NCBI RefSeq assembly: GCF_004135585.1
Contig: NZ_CP035501.1
Coordinates: forward strand, 731,001-795,000
Reading direction: 5' to 3'
DNA: 64,000 nucleotides
Source: Sphingosinicella sp. BN140058
GTDB taxonomy: Bacteria; Pseudomonadota; Alphaproteobacteria; Sphingomonadales; Sphingomonadaceae
In this document: one piece after another, positions 1 through 9,098 of the stretch
Position numbering within the stretch: the first letter of the stretch is position 1
Layout: the number at the start of each line of letters is the position of its first letter
Notes under the pieces: generated by a model
Seen by the model: the letters and a program-made list of their open reading frames with translations, nothing else
Told to the model about the DNA's origin: nothing
Database searches by the model: none
Position numbers and translations under genes: made by a program

Positions 1-2
1 TC

Positions 3-1055
3 GGCCCCGAGCGCGTGCATTGGGCGATGATGTGCGCGGCGCTGGCGATCGGGCTGCCCGTCTTCTTCGAGGTCGGCTTCGTCCTGCTGATGCCGATCGT
101 CTTCACCGTGGCGAAGCGGACCGGCACCTCGATCCTCAAGATCGGACTGCCGATGGTCGCCGGCCTCTCGGTGGTGCACGGCCTGGTGCCGCCCCACCCG
201 GCAGCGCTGCTCGCCGTCACTGCCTACCATGCGGATATCGGCCTCACCATCCTGTTCGCCTTGATCGTCGGGTTGCCGACGGCGGCGATCGCAGGGCCCA
301 TTTTCGCGACCTTGATCGATCGCCATGTCGTTCTGACCGCCGCGAACCCGATGGCGGACGCGCTGACCGAAGACGTTCAGGAAAAAGCCGGACTTCCGGG
401 CTTCGGGATCACGCTCGCCACCATCCTGTCGCCGGTCGCGCTGATGCTCCTCGGCAGCGCAGCCGATGCACTGGCGCCCGCAGGGAGCGGGCTCAACCAG
501 GCCTTGCGCCTCGCCGGCCATCCGGTGACGGCCCTGCTGATCGGCCTGCTGCTGAGCTTCGTCACCTTCGGCAGCGCCCGCGGCTTCGATCGGGTGACGA
601 TCGGCCGTTTCATGGAGGAGTGTCTGGCGCCGACGGCGATGGTGACTCTGGTCGTCGGAGCGGGCGCGGGCTTCGGCCGAATTCTGATGGAAAGCGGAAT
701 CTCGGCAGCCGTCGTCGAGAGCGCGCAGTATATTCAGGTGCCGTTGCTGCTGCTCGCCTGGTCGGTCGCGGCGATGATGCGCATCGCCACCGGATCGGCA
801 ACGGTGGCGATGTCTACCGCCGCCGGCATCGTCGCGCCCTATGCCCTCGGCGGCGGCGTCTCGCCCGAATTGCTCGTGCTTGCGACCGGCGCCGGGTCGC
901 TGATCCTCTCTCACGTCAACGACGGCGGCTTCTGGCTGGTGAAGACGTATTTCGGGCTGAGCGTCGCGCAGACGTTCAAGACCTGGACGGTCTGCGAGAC
1001 CCTGATTTCCGTGATCGCCTTGCTGCTGACCATGGCCTTGGCAGCCCTGCTGTAA
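3..1055 (+). CDS. GntP-family gluconate/organic acid:H+ symporter, 5' truncated by the window edge
   Basis: The reading frame is open to the first base, so the true start lies outside the window; about 350 residues are present against the family's usual 440 or so. The protein is a run of hydrophobic segments typical of GntP permeases, with the family's PPHP motif in a loop near residue 60 of the visible part (VHGLVPPHPAAL) and a late SHVNDGGFW motif, both characteristic of gluconate/H+ symporters. It would sit in the inner membrane and import gluconate or a related sugar acid. It ends in TAA, about 230 bases before the TonB receptor on the same strand. The exact substrate cannot be told from sequence. 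Confidence 0.9.
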   Translation, partial: GPERVHWAMMCAALAIGLPVFFEVGFVLLMPIVFTVAKRTGTSILKIGLPMVAGLSVVHGLVPPHPAALLAVTAYHADIGLTILFALIVGLPTAAIAGPIFATLIDRHVVLTAANPMADALTEDVQEKAGLPGFGITLATILSPVALMLLGSAADALAPAGSGLNQALRLAGHPVTALLIGLLLSFVTFGSARGFDRVTIGRFMEECLAPTAMVTLVVGAGAGFGRILMESGISAAVVESAQYIQVPLLLLAWSVAAMMRIATGSATVAMSTAAGIVAPYALGGGVSPELLVLATGAGSLILSHVNDGGFWLVKTYFGLSVAQTFKTWTVCETLISVIALLLTMALAALL

Positions 1056-1175
1056 GGTAAACAGCGGCGTTCGGGGTTCTGCAGTGTTCCGCAACAACAG
1101 TGTCTGTTAAAAAGTAACAAACGTGAAAGAATCACGTTGACAGCCCTCCCCCCATATGAAAATCTCCGGACCACT

Positions 1176-1199
1176 GACCAATTGGTTATGTAATTGGTC
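1176..1199. promoter_or_regulatory. Perfect inverted repeat upstream of the TonB receptor, candidate operator
   Basis: GACCAATT, eight bases, then AATTGGTC: a perfect 8-bp dyad about 90 bases before the chosen receptor start. The motif ATTGGT also appears as a direct repeat. ATTGGT half-sites resemble those of GntR-family sugar-acid regulators such as ExuR/UxuR, which would suit a GntP permease next door. No regulator gene is visible nearby, so the role is inferred. Confidence 0.4.
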
Positions 1200-1287
1200 C
1201 GCAGCGCACGAGGAAGCCGGATGTATCCGGCGCCGCAGCACAGGCGCGATCCGACCGAAGCAACAGGCCGGCGGAAACAAGGGGGAT

Positions 1288-4281
1288 ATGTTGATGACGA
1301 GACCTTTCTGCACATTCCTGCTGACGACCACGGCAGCGATGACCTTGTCGGTGGCGGCACACGCGCAGGAGGCGGACTCGTCGGCGCCGAGCGGAACGGC
1401 CGCAACCGATACGGTCGGATCCGAAGCGTTGCCGGCACCGCAGGAAGGCGCCGAGCAGGCGCTGGTGATCACGGGATCGCGGCTTTCCGCCCGCGGTTTC
1501 AACCAGCCGACGCCGACTACCACGATCACCCTGGACGACATCGAGAAGGCAGCACAGCCCAACATCTTCGCGACCATCCGCCAGCTTCCGTCCCTGCTCG
1601 GCAGCAGCGGCCGAACCACCCGGGTCAACAGCACGAGCAGCGGCCAGCAGGGACTGAGTTCGTTCAGTCTGCGCGGCCTTGGCGAGGTTCGTACCCTCAC
1701 CCTGCTCGACGGGCAGCGGGTCACCCCGGCCAATTTCATCGGCGTGCCCGACATCAGCCAGTTCCCGCAGTTGCTGGTCGAGCGGGTGGACGTCGTCACC
1801 GGCGGCGCCTCCGCGTCCTATGGCTCGGACGCGGTCGGCGGCGTCGTCAATTTCATCACCAACAAGCGCTTCGAGGGCTTCCGCGCGAACATCCTCGGCG
1901 GCATGACCACTTATGGCGACGACAAGACGATCACTGGCCAGGCCGCCTGGGGCGGCAAATTCGCCGACGACCGGCTGCACATCCAGGTCAGCGGCGAATA
2001 TGGCTATGAGGGCGGCACCCCGCCCGGCGGGTTCGGCGTCACCGGCGGCGTCAACGGCCGCGACTGGTACAACGCCACCGCCTTCCTGACCCGCCCGAAC
2101 GCCGCGACCGTCGACGGTGGCCCCAAATATTTCGTGATCGAGGGCGCGCAGCAGTTCCAATATGCGAAATACGGGCTGATCAACAGCGGTCCGCTGCAAG
2201 GCACCGCCTTCGGTGCCAACGGCGCGCCGTTCAAATTCGAATATGGATCGAACGGGGTTCCGCTCGGCAACGGCCAGGTCAGCGGCTGCTTCAGTCCGTT
2301 CTGCGTCGGCGGCGACCTCAGCGGCCAGATCGGCGAATCCCCGAGCCTCGCCAGCCGGATCCAGCGCATGGTCGGCTATTCGCGTGCCGGCTACGATATC
2401 GACGATCGCACGGAGTTGTTCGCAACCGTCACCCTCGCCCGGGTGCTGTCGCGCAATTACCCGAATATCGGTGCGGAGCGGCCGAGCCTGACCATCCAGT
2501 GCGACAACGCCTTCCTGCCGCAATCCATTCGCGACGCCTGCGCCGCGAACAACATCACCAGCTTCGGCTTCGGCACCAGCACCGGCCAGTTCCCGGATCC
2601 GATCAAGGTCAAGACCAAGCGCGACCAGCAGCGTTACGTGCTGGGGATCAACGGACGGTTCGACGCGATCGGCACCGAGTGGCGCTACGACGCCTATGGT
2701 GCCTACGGCGTCAGCGACATCGCGGTCGACGTTTCCGACATTTCGCTGCAGCCGCATTTCAACGCGGCGATCGACGCGGTCAATGGACCGGGCGGCACCG
2801 TCGTCTGCCGCAGCGCCGCGGCGCGCGCGGCGGGTTGCGTGCCGTTCAACATCTTCGGCGACGTCACGAACTCGGAAGCCGCCTTCGCCTACGTGATCCC
2901 TGAGAACGGGCCGCGGCAGCGCTCGAAGCAGGAACAAGCGGTGGCCGCCTTCAACGTCACCGGAGAGCCCTTCTCGTCCTGGGCCGGCCCGGTCGCGCTC
3001 GCATTCGGGATCGAGGGCCGTGAAGAGAAATATCACACCAGAGCGGATCCCTACGGCAACGGGGTGGGTCCGGACTCCCCGAACAGCGCCCTCTATCCGG
3101 CCGATCCCCTGCTCAACACGACCGTCGGCAACAATTGGTATGCCGGCAATTACAAGAGCGGCCGCGGCCGTTACGGCGTCAAGGAAGCCTATGCCGAGAT
3201 CAACTTCCCGTTCCTGAAATCGGACACGCTCGGCGAAGCAAACCTCAACGCGGCCCTGCGCGTTACCGATTATTCCACGTCAGGCACGGTCGAGGCCTGG
3301 AAAATCGGCGGCGTCTGGGAAACGCCGATCGACGGCCTCCGCTTCCGCGCCGTGACCTCACGCGACGTTCGCGCGCCTAATCTTTCCGAGCTGTTCGCGG
3401 CGCAGATCGTCACCAACGCGACCGTCATCTACCGCGGCAATTCGATCAACATCCAGAACCGGGCTACCGGCAACACCGATCTCGATCCCGAAATCGCCCG
3501 CAACACCGAAGTCGGCGTGGTGCTGTCCAACCCGAGATGGCTGCCCGGCTTCAGCGCCTCGTTCGATTATTACGACATCAAGATCGGCAACGCGATCATC
3601 GCGCTGTCAAACCAGCAGATCGTCGACCTGTGCGAATCCGGGTCGCAGGATCAATGCGCCAAGGTGCTGCTCGACAGCCCGATCCCGGGCACCAATTATG
3701 TCGAAGTCTCCGCGTTCAATGCCGCCAACATCAAGACCCGCGGCTTCGACATCGAGCTTTCCTACCGGATGCCGTTGTCCGGACTGAAGCTTCCCGGCAC
3801 CCTCACCCTCCGCGCGCTCGGGACCCACGTCATCGAATATGTCACCGATCCGGACGTGATCGGGGCGATCCCGACCGATACCGCGGGCGTGAACGGCCTG
3901 GTCGGCGGCGGCACCATCCCCGATTGGAAGGCGCTGTTCACCCAAAGCTGGGACACCGATCGCTTCAGTCTCAACATCTCCGAGCGTTTCGTCAGCGACG
4001 GCGTCTATTCGAACGAGTGGATCGAGTGCCAGACGAACTGCCCCGTCGCCACCAATCAGCACCCCACAGTCAACGACAACCACATGGACGGCGCGCTCTA
4101 TGTCGATATCGGCGGCAGCTACAACATCACCGACAAGCTCAGCGCCTATTTCCGGGTCGACAACGTCTTCAACAAGGATCCGGAGCCGAATCCGCTGACC
4201 GGCGTCGGACCGGGCATCAATCCGTTCCTGTACGACGTCCTCGGTCGCATCTTCCGCGTCGGCGTCCGCGCCAACTTCTGA
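1288..4281 (+). CDS. TonB-dependent outer membrane receptor
   Basis: A 997-aa outer membrane receptor for TonB-energised uptake. A signal peptide follows the ATG (hydrophobic core TFLLTTTAAMTLSVAAHA, cleavage near AHA-QE). The plug domain follows (VITGSRL, then LSSFSLRGLG, LLDGQRVTP, VERVDVVTGGASASYGSDAVGGVVNF), and then a long beta-barrel ending in a phenylalanine (VGVRANF), as outer membrane barrels do. Longer in-frame starts exist (1156) but would run through the inverted repeat and hide the signal peptide. AAGGGGG at 1279-1285 supports ATG 1288 or ATG 1294. Large receptors of this type in sphingomonads commonly take up saccharides or plant compounds. The ligand is unknown. Confidence 0.93.
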   Translation: MLMTRPFCTFLLTTTAAMTLSVAAHAQEADSSAPSGTAATDTVGSEALPAPQEGAEQALVITGSRLSARGFNQPTPTTTITLDDIEKAAQPNIFATIRQLPSLLGSSGRTTRVNSTSSGQQGLSSFSLRGLGEVRTLTLLDGQRVTPANFIGVPDISQFPQLLVERVDVVTGGASASYGSDAVGGVVNFITNKRFEGFRANILGGMTTYGDDKTITGQAAWGGKFADDRLHIQVSGEYGYEGGTPPGGFGVTGGVNGRDWYNATAFLTRPNAATVDGGPKYFVIEGAQQFQYAKYGLINSGPLQGTAFGANGAPFKFEYGSNGVPLGNGQVSGCFSPFCVGGDLSGQIGESPSLASRIQRMVGYSRAGYDIDDRTELFATVTLARVLSRNYPNIGAERPSLTIQCDNAFLPQSIRDACAANNITSFGFGTSTGQFPDPIKVKTKRDQQRYVLGINGRFDAIGTEWRYDAYGAYGVSDIAVDVSDISLQPHFNAAIDAVNGPGGTVVCRSAAARAAGCVPFNIFGDVTNSEAAFAYVIPENGPRQRSKQEQAVAAFNVTGEPFSSWAGPVALAFGIEGREEKYHTRADPYGNGVGPDSPNSALYPADPLLNTTVGNNWYAGNYKSGRGRYGVKEAYAEINFPFLKSDTLGEANLNAALRVTDYSTSGTVEAWKIGGVWETPIDGLRFRAVTSRDVRAPNLSELFAAQIVTNATVIYRGNSINIQNRATGNTDLDPEIARNTEVGVVLSNPRWLPGFSASFDYYDIKIGNAIIALSNQQIVDLCESGSQDQCAKVLLDSPIPGTNYVEVSAFNAANIKTRGFDIELSYRMPLSGLKLPGTLTLRALGTHVIEYVTDPDVIGAIPTDTAGVNGLVGGGTIPDWKALFTQSWDTDRFSLNISERFVSDGVYSNEWIECQTNCPVATNQHPTVNDNHMDGALYVDIGGSYNITDKLSAYFRVDNVFNKDPEPNPLTGVGPGINPFLYDVLGRIFRVGVRANF

Positions 4282-4288
4282 CAGCGAT

Positions 4289-4313
4289 GGGGGCTTGGCA
4301 TCGCCGAGCCCCC
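4289..4313 (+). terminator. Hairpin after the TonB receptor
   Basis: GGGGGCTTGGC, three-base loop ATC, then GCCGAGCCCCC: an 11-bp stem with one G-U pair, starting eight bases after the receptor stop. The T-tract is poor, so it may be an intrinsic terminator of moderate strength or only a 3'-end stabilising hairpin. Confidence 0.55.
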
Positions 4314-4396
4314 CTCACTCCGCCGTGCGCCACAATGCGCCAGCCTGTTGCCTGCAATCGCCGATCGTCCCTATCACACGTTGTGCAGCAGAAGAC

Positions 4397-6268
4397 ATGA
4401 CGGGGAACATGGCAGGGATGGGGGAGGCTGAAGCAGACCAACGACGCGTCACGATTGCCAGGCCGGCGCCGTTCCGCCGCGCATATGCAGTTCTCATCGC
4501 CGCTCTCTGGCTCGTGCAGACCGTGTTCCGCCTGATCCTGTTCCACGCGGCGGACACCGGCACCGGCCCTCTTGCGGTGCTGCTCCACGTGGCCCTGACG
4601 CTTTCCCTTTTGTGCATGCTGTGCCTGCTGTTGTCGCTGCTGGCGGTCGGGAACCGCTTCGCCGCTTTACGCGCCGCCATCGCCGTTCTGCTGGTCGCGA
4701 GCATCCATACGATCCTGACCCTGTTCGATCTCTACCAGGCGGTTTTCATCAATCTGACCGGCCATCCTGCCCCGACCCTGATCATTTTCTACAGCCCACT
4801 GACCTCGCTCTCCCTGCTCGATAATATCGGGATCAGCCCCTACCGGCTCGGCAGTGCCATACTCCTCCTGTTCGGAGTGCACATCCTGCTCTACTGGCCC
4901 CTGCGCCACCTGCTGCCGGAATGGTGCGCGCGCCTCGGCCGCGCGCGCTTCAGCCTCGGCCGGGCGCGCCTCAGCGGCCGCCTGATGCTCGCTGCCGCTT
5001 CGATTGGCAGCTATGTGGCGGTCGGCTTCGTGCCGCTCGACGTACGCGCAGGCGAGCCCGTTCTCGAAGGCCTGCGCCCTGTGTTCCAGATCGCACCGCC
5101 GGCGCTGCTCGCGGCGGCGCGGTCGCCCGCCTCGACCGCTCGACGTCTGCCCCGCCAGCCGGCGCCGGCGGGGAGCCGGCCGCTGGTTCTGATCGTCGTC
5201 GACGCGCTGCGCCGCGATCGCATGGGTCTCTACAATCCCGCACTTCGCAACACCCCGTTCCTCAGCAGCCTCGATGCGCAGGGGAAATTGCGCAAGTTCG
5301 ACGGCTACGCGACCTGCACCTTCTCCTTCTGCGGGATCATGAGCATCCTGGCCTCGCGAAGCTGGAACGATTTCGGGTCACGACCAGAAACGCTGGTCGA
5401 TCACCTGGCCAGCCGCTCCTACGGCGTTCACCTCGTCCTGGCCGGCCAGCATGCGACCTTCGGCGGGCTGACCAATTTGCTCGGTGGGCCAATCACCAGC
5501 ATCTCCGATCAGCCGCCGCGCACCCAGCCGAACGATCTCGTGGCGATCGACGCCCTGGAGCGGCTGCAGGTGGCCGATGCCAGACACACCTTCCTCTATC
5601 TGCACCTCATGTCCCCGCATGCCGGCTCGTTCATCCAACCGGCCTTCCGGGTCACGCCCGAGGATAATGGCATGATCGGCGCCTATCTGTTCAGCCCGGC
5701 GGCCAAGGCAGGATACCGCCAGATATACGACAAGAGGGTCGAACAGGCCGACGATGTCATCCGCAAGGCTTTCGCCATGCTGGCCCGCAAGGGCATGCTC
5801 GAGGATGCCCTGATCATCATCACCGCGGACCATGGGCAACGCACGTCGGAGGGCGGCCTCCTCTACCACGGCGGCGAGGCCGATCCGCCGACGCTCGCAG
5901 TTCCGCTTCTCGTCTATGACGCACGCGCGGGCACCTATCCCGCACGCCCGCTGGCCAGTCAGATCGATGTCGCACCGACCTTCGCGGACGCTATCGGGAT
6001 CGCACCGGCGAAAGCCTGGAGAGGGATCGCGCTGCAACGCCCTACCCGGCGGGGAGCGGTGCCGGTCGGCACATCCGAATCGACCGGGATCGTCTGGCGC
6101 GAGGAGGATCGCGCGCTTCTCTACCTGTGCGATCGCCACAGCGGGAAGGAACAGGTGACGCCGCTGCGGCCGGGCGCAGTTCGGATCACGCCGGATCTGC
6201 TGGTGCGCGCACGGCGACTGCACCGCACGTCCGCCGCACCAATTCTCGATCCTCGGTGTCAGAGATAG
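4397..6268 (+). CDS. Membrane-anchored sulfatase / phosphoethanolamine-transferase-like protein
   Basis: A 623-aa protein with about five hydrophobic segments in the first 260 residues, followed by a periplasmic alkaline-phosphatase-superfamily domain. That is the architecture of lipid-modifying phosphoethanolamine and phosphoglycerol transferases. Metal-site motifs are visible: IVVDALRRDRMG (sulfatase-type N-terminal Asp) and ITADHGQ, followed by YHGGEADPPTLAVPLLVYD. The usual nucleophile region reads ATCTFSFCGIMSILASRS. It lacks the CxPSR formylglycine motif, so a classical sulfatase is unlikely. It may add a group to an envelope lipid or glycan. Start ATG 4397 was chosen; 4409 and 4418 are alternatives and none has a strong ribosome binding site. 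Substrate unknown. Confidence 0.75.
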   Translation: MTGNMAGMGEAEADQRRVTIARPAPFRRAYAVLIAALWLVQTVFRLILFHAADTGTGPLAVLLHVALTLSLLCMLCLLLSLLAVGNRFAALRAAIAVLLVASIHTILTLFDLYQAVFINLTGHPAPTLIIFYSPLTSLSLLDNIGISPYRLGSAILLLFGVHILLYWPLRHLLPEWCARLGRARFSLGRARLSGRLMLAAASIGSYVAVGFVPLDVRAGEPVLEGLRPVFQIAPPALLAAARSPASTARRLPRQPAPAGSRPLVLIVVDALRRDRMGLYNPALRNTPFLSSLDAQGKLRKFDGYATCTFSFCGIMSILASRSWNDFGSRPETLVDHLASRSYGVHLVLAGQHATFGGLTNLLGGPITSISDQPPRTQPNDLVAIDALERLQVADARHTFLYLHLMSPHAGSFIQPAFRVTPEDNGMIGAYLFSPAAKAGYRQIYDKRVEQADDVIRKAFAMLARKGMLEDALIIITADHGQRTSEGGLLYHGGEADPPTLAVPLLVYDARAGTYPARPLASQIDVAPTFADAIGIAPAKAWRGIALQRPTRRGAVPVGTSESTGIVWREEDRALLYLCDRHSGKEQVTPLRPGAVRITPDLLVRARRLHRTSAAPILDPRCQR

Positions 6269-6399
6269 GCTCGGCACGAACTGGACGCTTGAAGTCGCGT
6301 ACGGACTGCATGATTCTCGATGGAGGGATATGCGCTGCGAAGCAGCGTCCAATCGTGAACGGTGCCGTGTCGCGAACCCTTTCCAACCCGCGGAAAGAG

Positions 6400-6486
6400 T
6401 GGTGCCCAGGAGAGGACTCGAACCTCCACGCCCTTGCGAGCGCCAGCACCTGAAGCTGGTGCGTCTACCAATTCCGCCACCTGGGC
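6400..6486 (-). tRNA. tRNA-Leu (CAG anticodon)
   Basis: Read on the minus strand, an 87-base cloverleaf starts GCCCAGG and ends CCTGGGC-A-CCA, so CCA is encoded. It has the GGTTCGAGTCC T-arm, a long class II variable arm and an anticodon stem CCAGC/GCTGG enclosing TTCAGGT, giving anticodon CAG. Confidence 0.97.
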
Positions 6487-6590
6487 ACGGGGTAGTGGCG
6501 GCGAACTAGGGGGGCTCGCCGCGCTTGTCAACGTGCCAACGAGCAGGCAATGGGGCGGGCGACTTCAAGACGTGAAATAAGGGACGTGTG

Positions 6591-7526
6591 ATGGACCGCG
6601 TGGTCACTTTGTTCGGCGGCGGCGGCTTTCTCGGCCGCTATGTCGCACAGTCGCTGTTCGGCCTGGGCGCCCGGGTGCGCGTCGTCGAGCGCGATCCCCG
6701 CAAGGCCTTTTTCCTCAAGCCGCTCGGCCCCGTCGGCCAGATTCAGTTCGCCGCATGCGACATCCGCGACGCCGACCGGGTCCGCGCCGCGGTGGACGGC
6801 AGCGACGCGGTGATCAACCTCGTCGGCATCCTCAAGGGCGATTTCGAAGGAATCCACGTCGACGGCGCGCGCAACGTCGCCGAAGCCGCGCACGCGGCCG
6901 GCGCCAACGCGCTCGTCCAGGTCTCCGCACTCGGCGGCGACGCCCGCAGCGAATCGGCCTATGCCCGCACCAAGGCGCAGGGCGAGGAAGCGGTTCGCGC
7001 GGCCTTCGCCGGTGCGACGATCATGCGGCCCTCGGTGCTGTTTGGCCGAGAAGACAATTTCATCAACCGCTTCGCGGGCCTCGCACGCCTTGCGCCCGCG
7101 CTGCCGGTGATCCGGGGCGGCACCCGTTTCCAGCCGGTCTATGCCGCCGATGTCGCGCGCGCCGTCGCGGCTGCCGCAATGGATCCGAGCACGCACGCCG
7201 GCAAGACGTACGAGCTCGGCGGCCCGCAAGTGATGACGATGCGCGAGATCATGGAGCTCGTCTGCAAGGCGACCGGCTACAATCGGCCGCTGATCGACGT
7301 GCCCGATGCAGTCGCGTCCGGGCTTGCTCGCCTGACCGGCTGGGCGCCGGGTGCACCGCTCACCTGGGATCAATGGCTGATGCTGCAGCGGGACAGCGTT
7401 GCCGCCGAAGGCGCAGCAGGGCTGGAGGCGTTCGGTCTTCCCAAGACGCCGATCGCTGCCGTTGCGGAAGGCTGGCTGCTCGCCTACCGTCGCCACGGCC
7501 GCTTTGCCGCCAAATCCCCTTATTGA
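6591..7526 (+). CDS. NDUFA9-like complex I-associated NAD(P)-binding epimerase-family protein
   Basis: A 311-aa atypical short-chain dehydrogenase. It opens with a Rossmann glycine motif (VTLFGGGGFLGRYVAQ), has an acidic residue after beta-2 (VVERDPRK) and continues through DAVINLVGIL, VQVSALGGD and a YARTKAQGE segment. That corresponds to the family of NADH:ubiquinone oxidoreductase accessory subunit NDUFA9 and its alphaproteobacterial orthologues. The role would be structural in complex I or linked to NADPH/ubiquinone binding at the inner membrane. GTG 6588 directly precedes ATG 6591. The latter is preferred, with AAGGGA a few bases upstream. uppP follows after about 95 bases on the same strand, a common alphaproteobacterial order. 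Confidence 0.85.
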   Translation: MDRVVTLFGGGGFLGRYVAQSLFGLGARVRVVERDPRKAFFLKPLGPVGQIQFAACDIRDADRVRAAVDGSDAVINLVGILKGDFEGIHVDGARNVAEAAHAAGANALVQVSALGGDARSESAYARTKAQGEEAVRAAFAGATIMRPSVLFGREDNFINRFAGLARLAPALPVIRGGTRFQPVYAADVARAVAAAAMDPSTHAGKTYELGGPQVMTMREIMELVCKATGYNRPLIDVPDAVASGLARLTGWAPGAPLTWDQWLMLQRDSVAAEGAAGLEAFGLPKTPIAAVAEGWLLAYRRHGRFAAKSPY

Positions 7527-7621
7527 CGCTCTTCGCTCGGGCGACGGCGATCGCCGCCTGAGCAGAGGAGCCAACGCTCTGCCCTCGGCCAGCCGACCGG
7601 TGCAGCGCTCTCGGACGGACC

Positions 7622-8425
7622 ATGGACGCAAATCTTCTCACCATCATCCTGCTCGGCATCGTCGAAGGCGTCACCGAGTTCATCCCGGTCTCCTCGACCG
7701 GACATCTGGTGCTCGCCGCCGAATTGCTCGGCTTCAAGAGCGAGGCTCAGGGCACGTTCGAGATCGTCATCCAGCTCGGCGCCATTCTTGCCGTGCTGGT
7801 CCTCTATTGGCGGCGCTTCCTCGATGTGGCGATCGGTCTCTTCCGTCTCGACGGACAGGCACTGGTCTTCACGCGCAACATCCTGCTCGGCTTCCTGCCC
7901 TCCGCAGTGGTCGGCTTGATCGTCTATGACGGCGTGAAGGCGCTGCTCGAAAGTCCGATGACGGTGGCAATCGCACTGGTCGTCGGCGGCGTTGCCATCC
8001 TCATTCTCGAACGGCTGATCAGGAATCCCCGGGTGCACAGCGTCGAAGCGATGAGCTGGAAGGTCGCGCTCGGCATCGGCTTCATCCAGTGCCTGTCGAT
8101 GATCCCAGGCGTCAGCCGCTCGGGCGCAACGATCATGGGCGCGCTGTCGCTGGGCGTCGAGCGCAAGACCGCTGCCGAGTTCAGCTTCTTCCTAGCGGTG
8201 CCGACGATGCTCGCGGCTTCCGGTTACGATCTCTACAAAACCGGCGGTGCGCTCGATGGCGATGCGCTAGGAACGATCGCGATCGGCTTCGTCGTATCCT
8301 TCATCGTCGCGCTGGTCGTCATCCGCTGGTTCATCAACATCGTGACCCGCTATGGCTTCGCACCCTTCGCCTGGTACCGGATCGTCGCTGGCACCGTGGC
8401 CGCGATCTGGCTGATCGCACGCTGA
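7622..8425 (+). CDS. uppP: Undecaprenyl-diphosphatase UppP (BacA)
   Basis: A 267-aa polytopic inner membrane enzyme that dephosphorylates undecaprenyl diphosphate, recycling the lipid carrier for peptidoglycan and O-antigen synthesis; it also gives bacitracin tolerance. Both family signatures are intact: the Glu-rich EGVTEFIPVSSTGHL near the N-terminus (residues about 14-28) and PGVSRSGATI near the middle (about 160-170). Full length for the family with several clear membrane segments. It lies downstream of the NDUFA9-like gene. The ribosome binding site before the ATG is weak. Confidence 0.97.
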   Translation: MDANLLTIILLGIVEGVTEFIPVSSTGHLVLAAELLGFKSEAQGTFEIVIQLGAILAVLVLYWRRFLDVAIGLFRLDGQALVFTRNILLGFLPSAVVGLIVYDGVKALLESPMTVAIALVVGGVAILILERLIRNPRVHSVEAMSWKVALGIGFIQCLSMIPGVSRSGATIMGALSLGVERKTAAEFSFFLAVPTMLAASGYDLYKTGGALDGDALGTIAIGFVVSFIVALVVIRWFINIVTRYGFAPFAWYRIVAGTVAAIWLIAR

Positions 8426-8548
8426 GGCCTGACGATGCGGCCGGGCCTTATTCAGGCGCGGCTCATCCCTTATTGTCCATAGACGGCAACCAATTCGCAC
8501 GGAGATACGTTTTATCCGTGCCGCCAAGGACTTAAGGAGGCTTGTCCG

Positions 8549-9031
8549 ATGCGTAAGCTGATCATTGCCGCAAGCGCGCTGGCTATCGCCGCACCGGCCA
8601 TCGCACAGTCCTATCCGGAACCCGGATACGATCCAAGGGACGACGAGATCGTCCGCAGTCTGCCCGCTCCCGGCGAGATCGAAGACATGGGCGATCGCGT
8701 CGGCGATGTCGCGGATGCAATTCTCGACACGCCGGTCGGACCTCTGCGCGAAGCGGTCGAAGGCCGCCGCCTGAGCCGGCGCGAACGCTCCGAGACGCTT
8801 GGCGATCTTGCCAGCCACGACGACCCCTACGCCCGTGATCGTGTTCGCAACGAGATTGCCGTCGCAAGCTCCCAGGTCGGTGCCGCAATGGACCAGCTTG
8901 CGGTTCTGACCCCGGTGCTGCGGCGTACGCTCGAAGACGCGGCGATCCGGATGGAGGCGGCGATCGCGCAGAGCCGGGCCGCCCGACACGACCGTCGCTA
9001 CGATGAGCGATATGATGATTGGGATCGCTGA
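8549..9031 (+). CDS. Secreted hypothetical protein
   Basis: A 160-aa protein with a signal peptide (MRKLIIAASALAIAAPAIAQ, cleavage after AIA/AQ) and a strong TAAGGAGG ribosome binding site about ten bases before ATG. The mature part is highly charged, rich in Asp and Arg, and probably mostly helical. It ends in an Arg/Asp/Tyr-rich tail (RHDRRYDERYDDWDR). Not recognised as a named family; it resembles small periplasmic proteins common in sphingomonads. It lies alone between uppP and a GST gene, all on the plus strand. Confidence 0.75.
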   Translation: MRKLIIAASALAIAAPAIAQSYPEPGYDPRDDEIVRSLPAPGEIEDMGDRVGDVADAILDTPVGPLREAVEGRRLSRRERSETLGDLASHDDPYARDRVRNEIAVASSQVGAAMDQLAVLTPVLRRTLEDAAIRMEAAIAQSRAARHDRRYDERYDDWDR

Positions 9032-9098
9032 GATTCGTCTGCGCTTTTGCTTCAGATCGACGTAGTTTTCGCGCGCCTCGGCCGCTAAGACAGCTGCC

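Noticed and set aside
1186..3036. Long minus-strand open frame opposite the TonB receptor
   Set aside because: It is the antisense of a clear receptor gene; the predicted protein is Arg/Asp/Gly-biased without motifs, as expected in GC-rich DNA.
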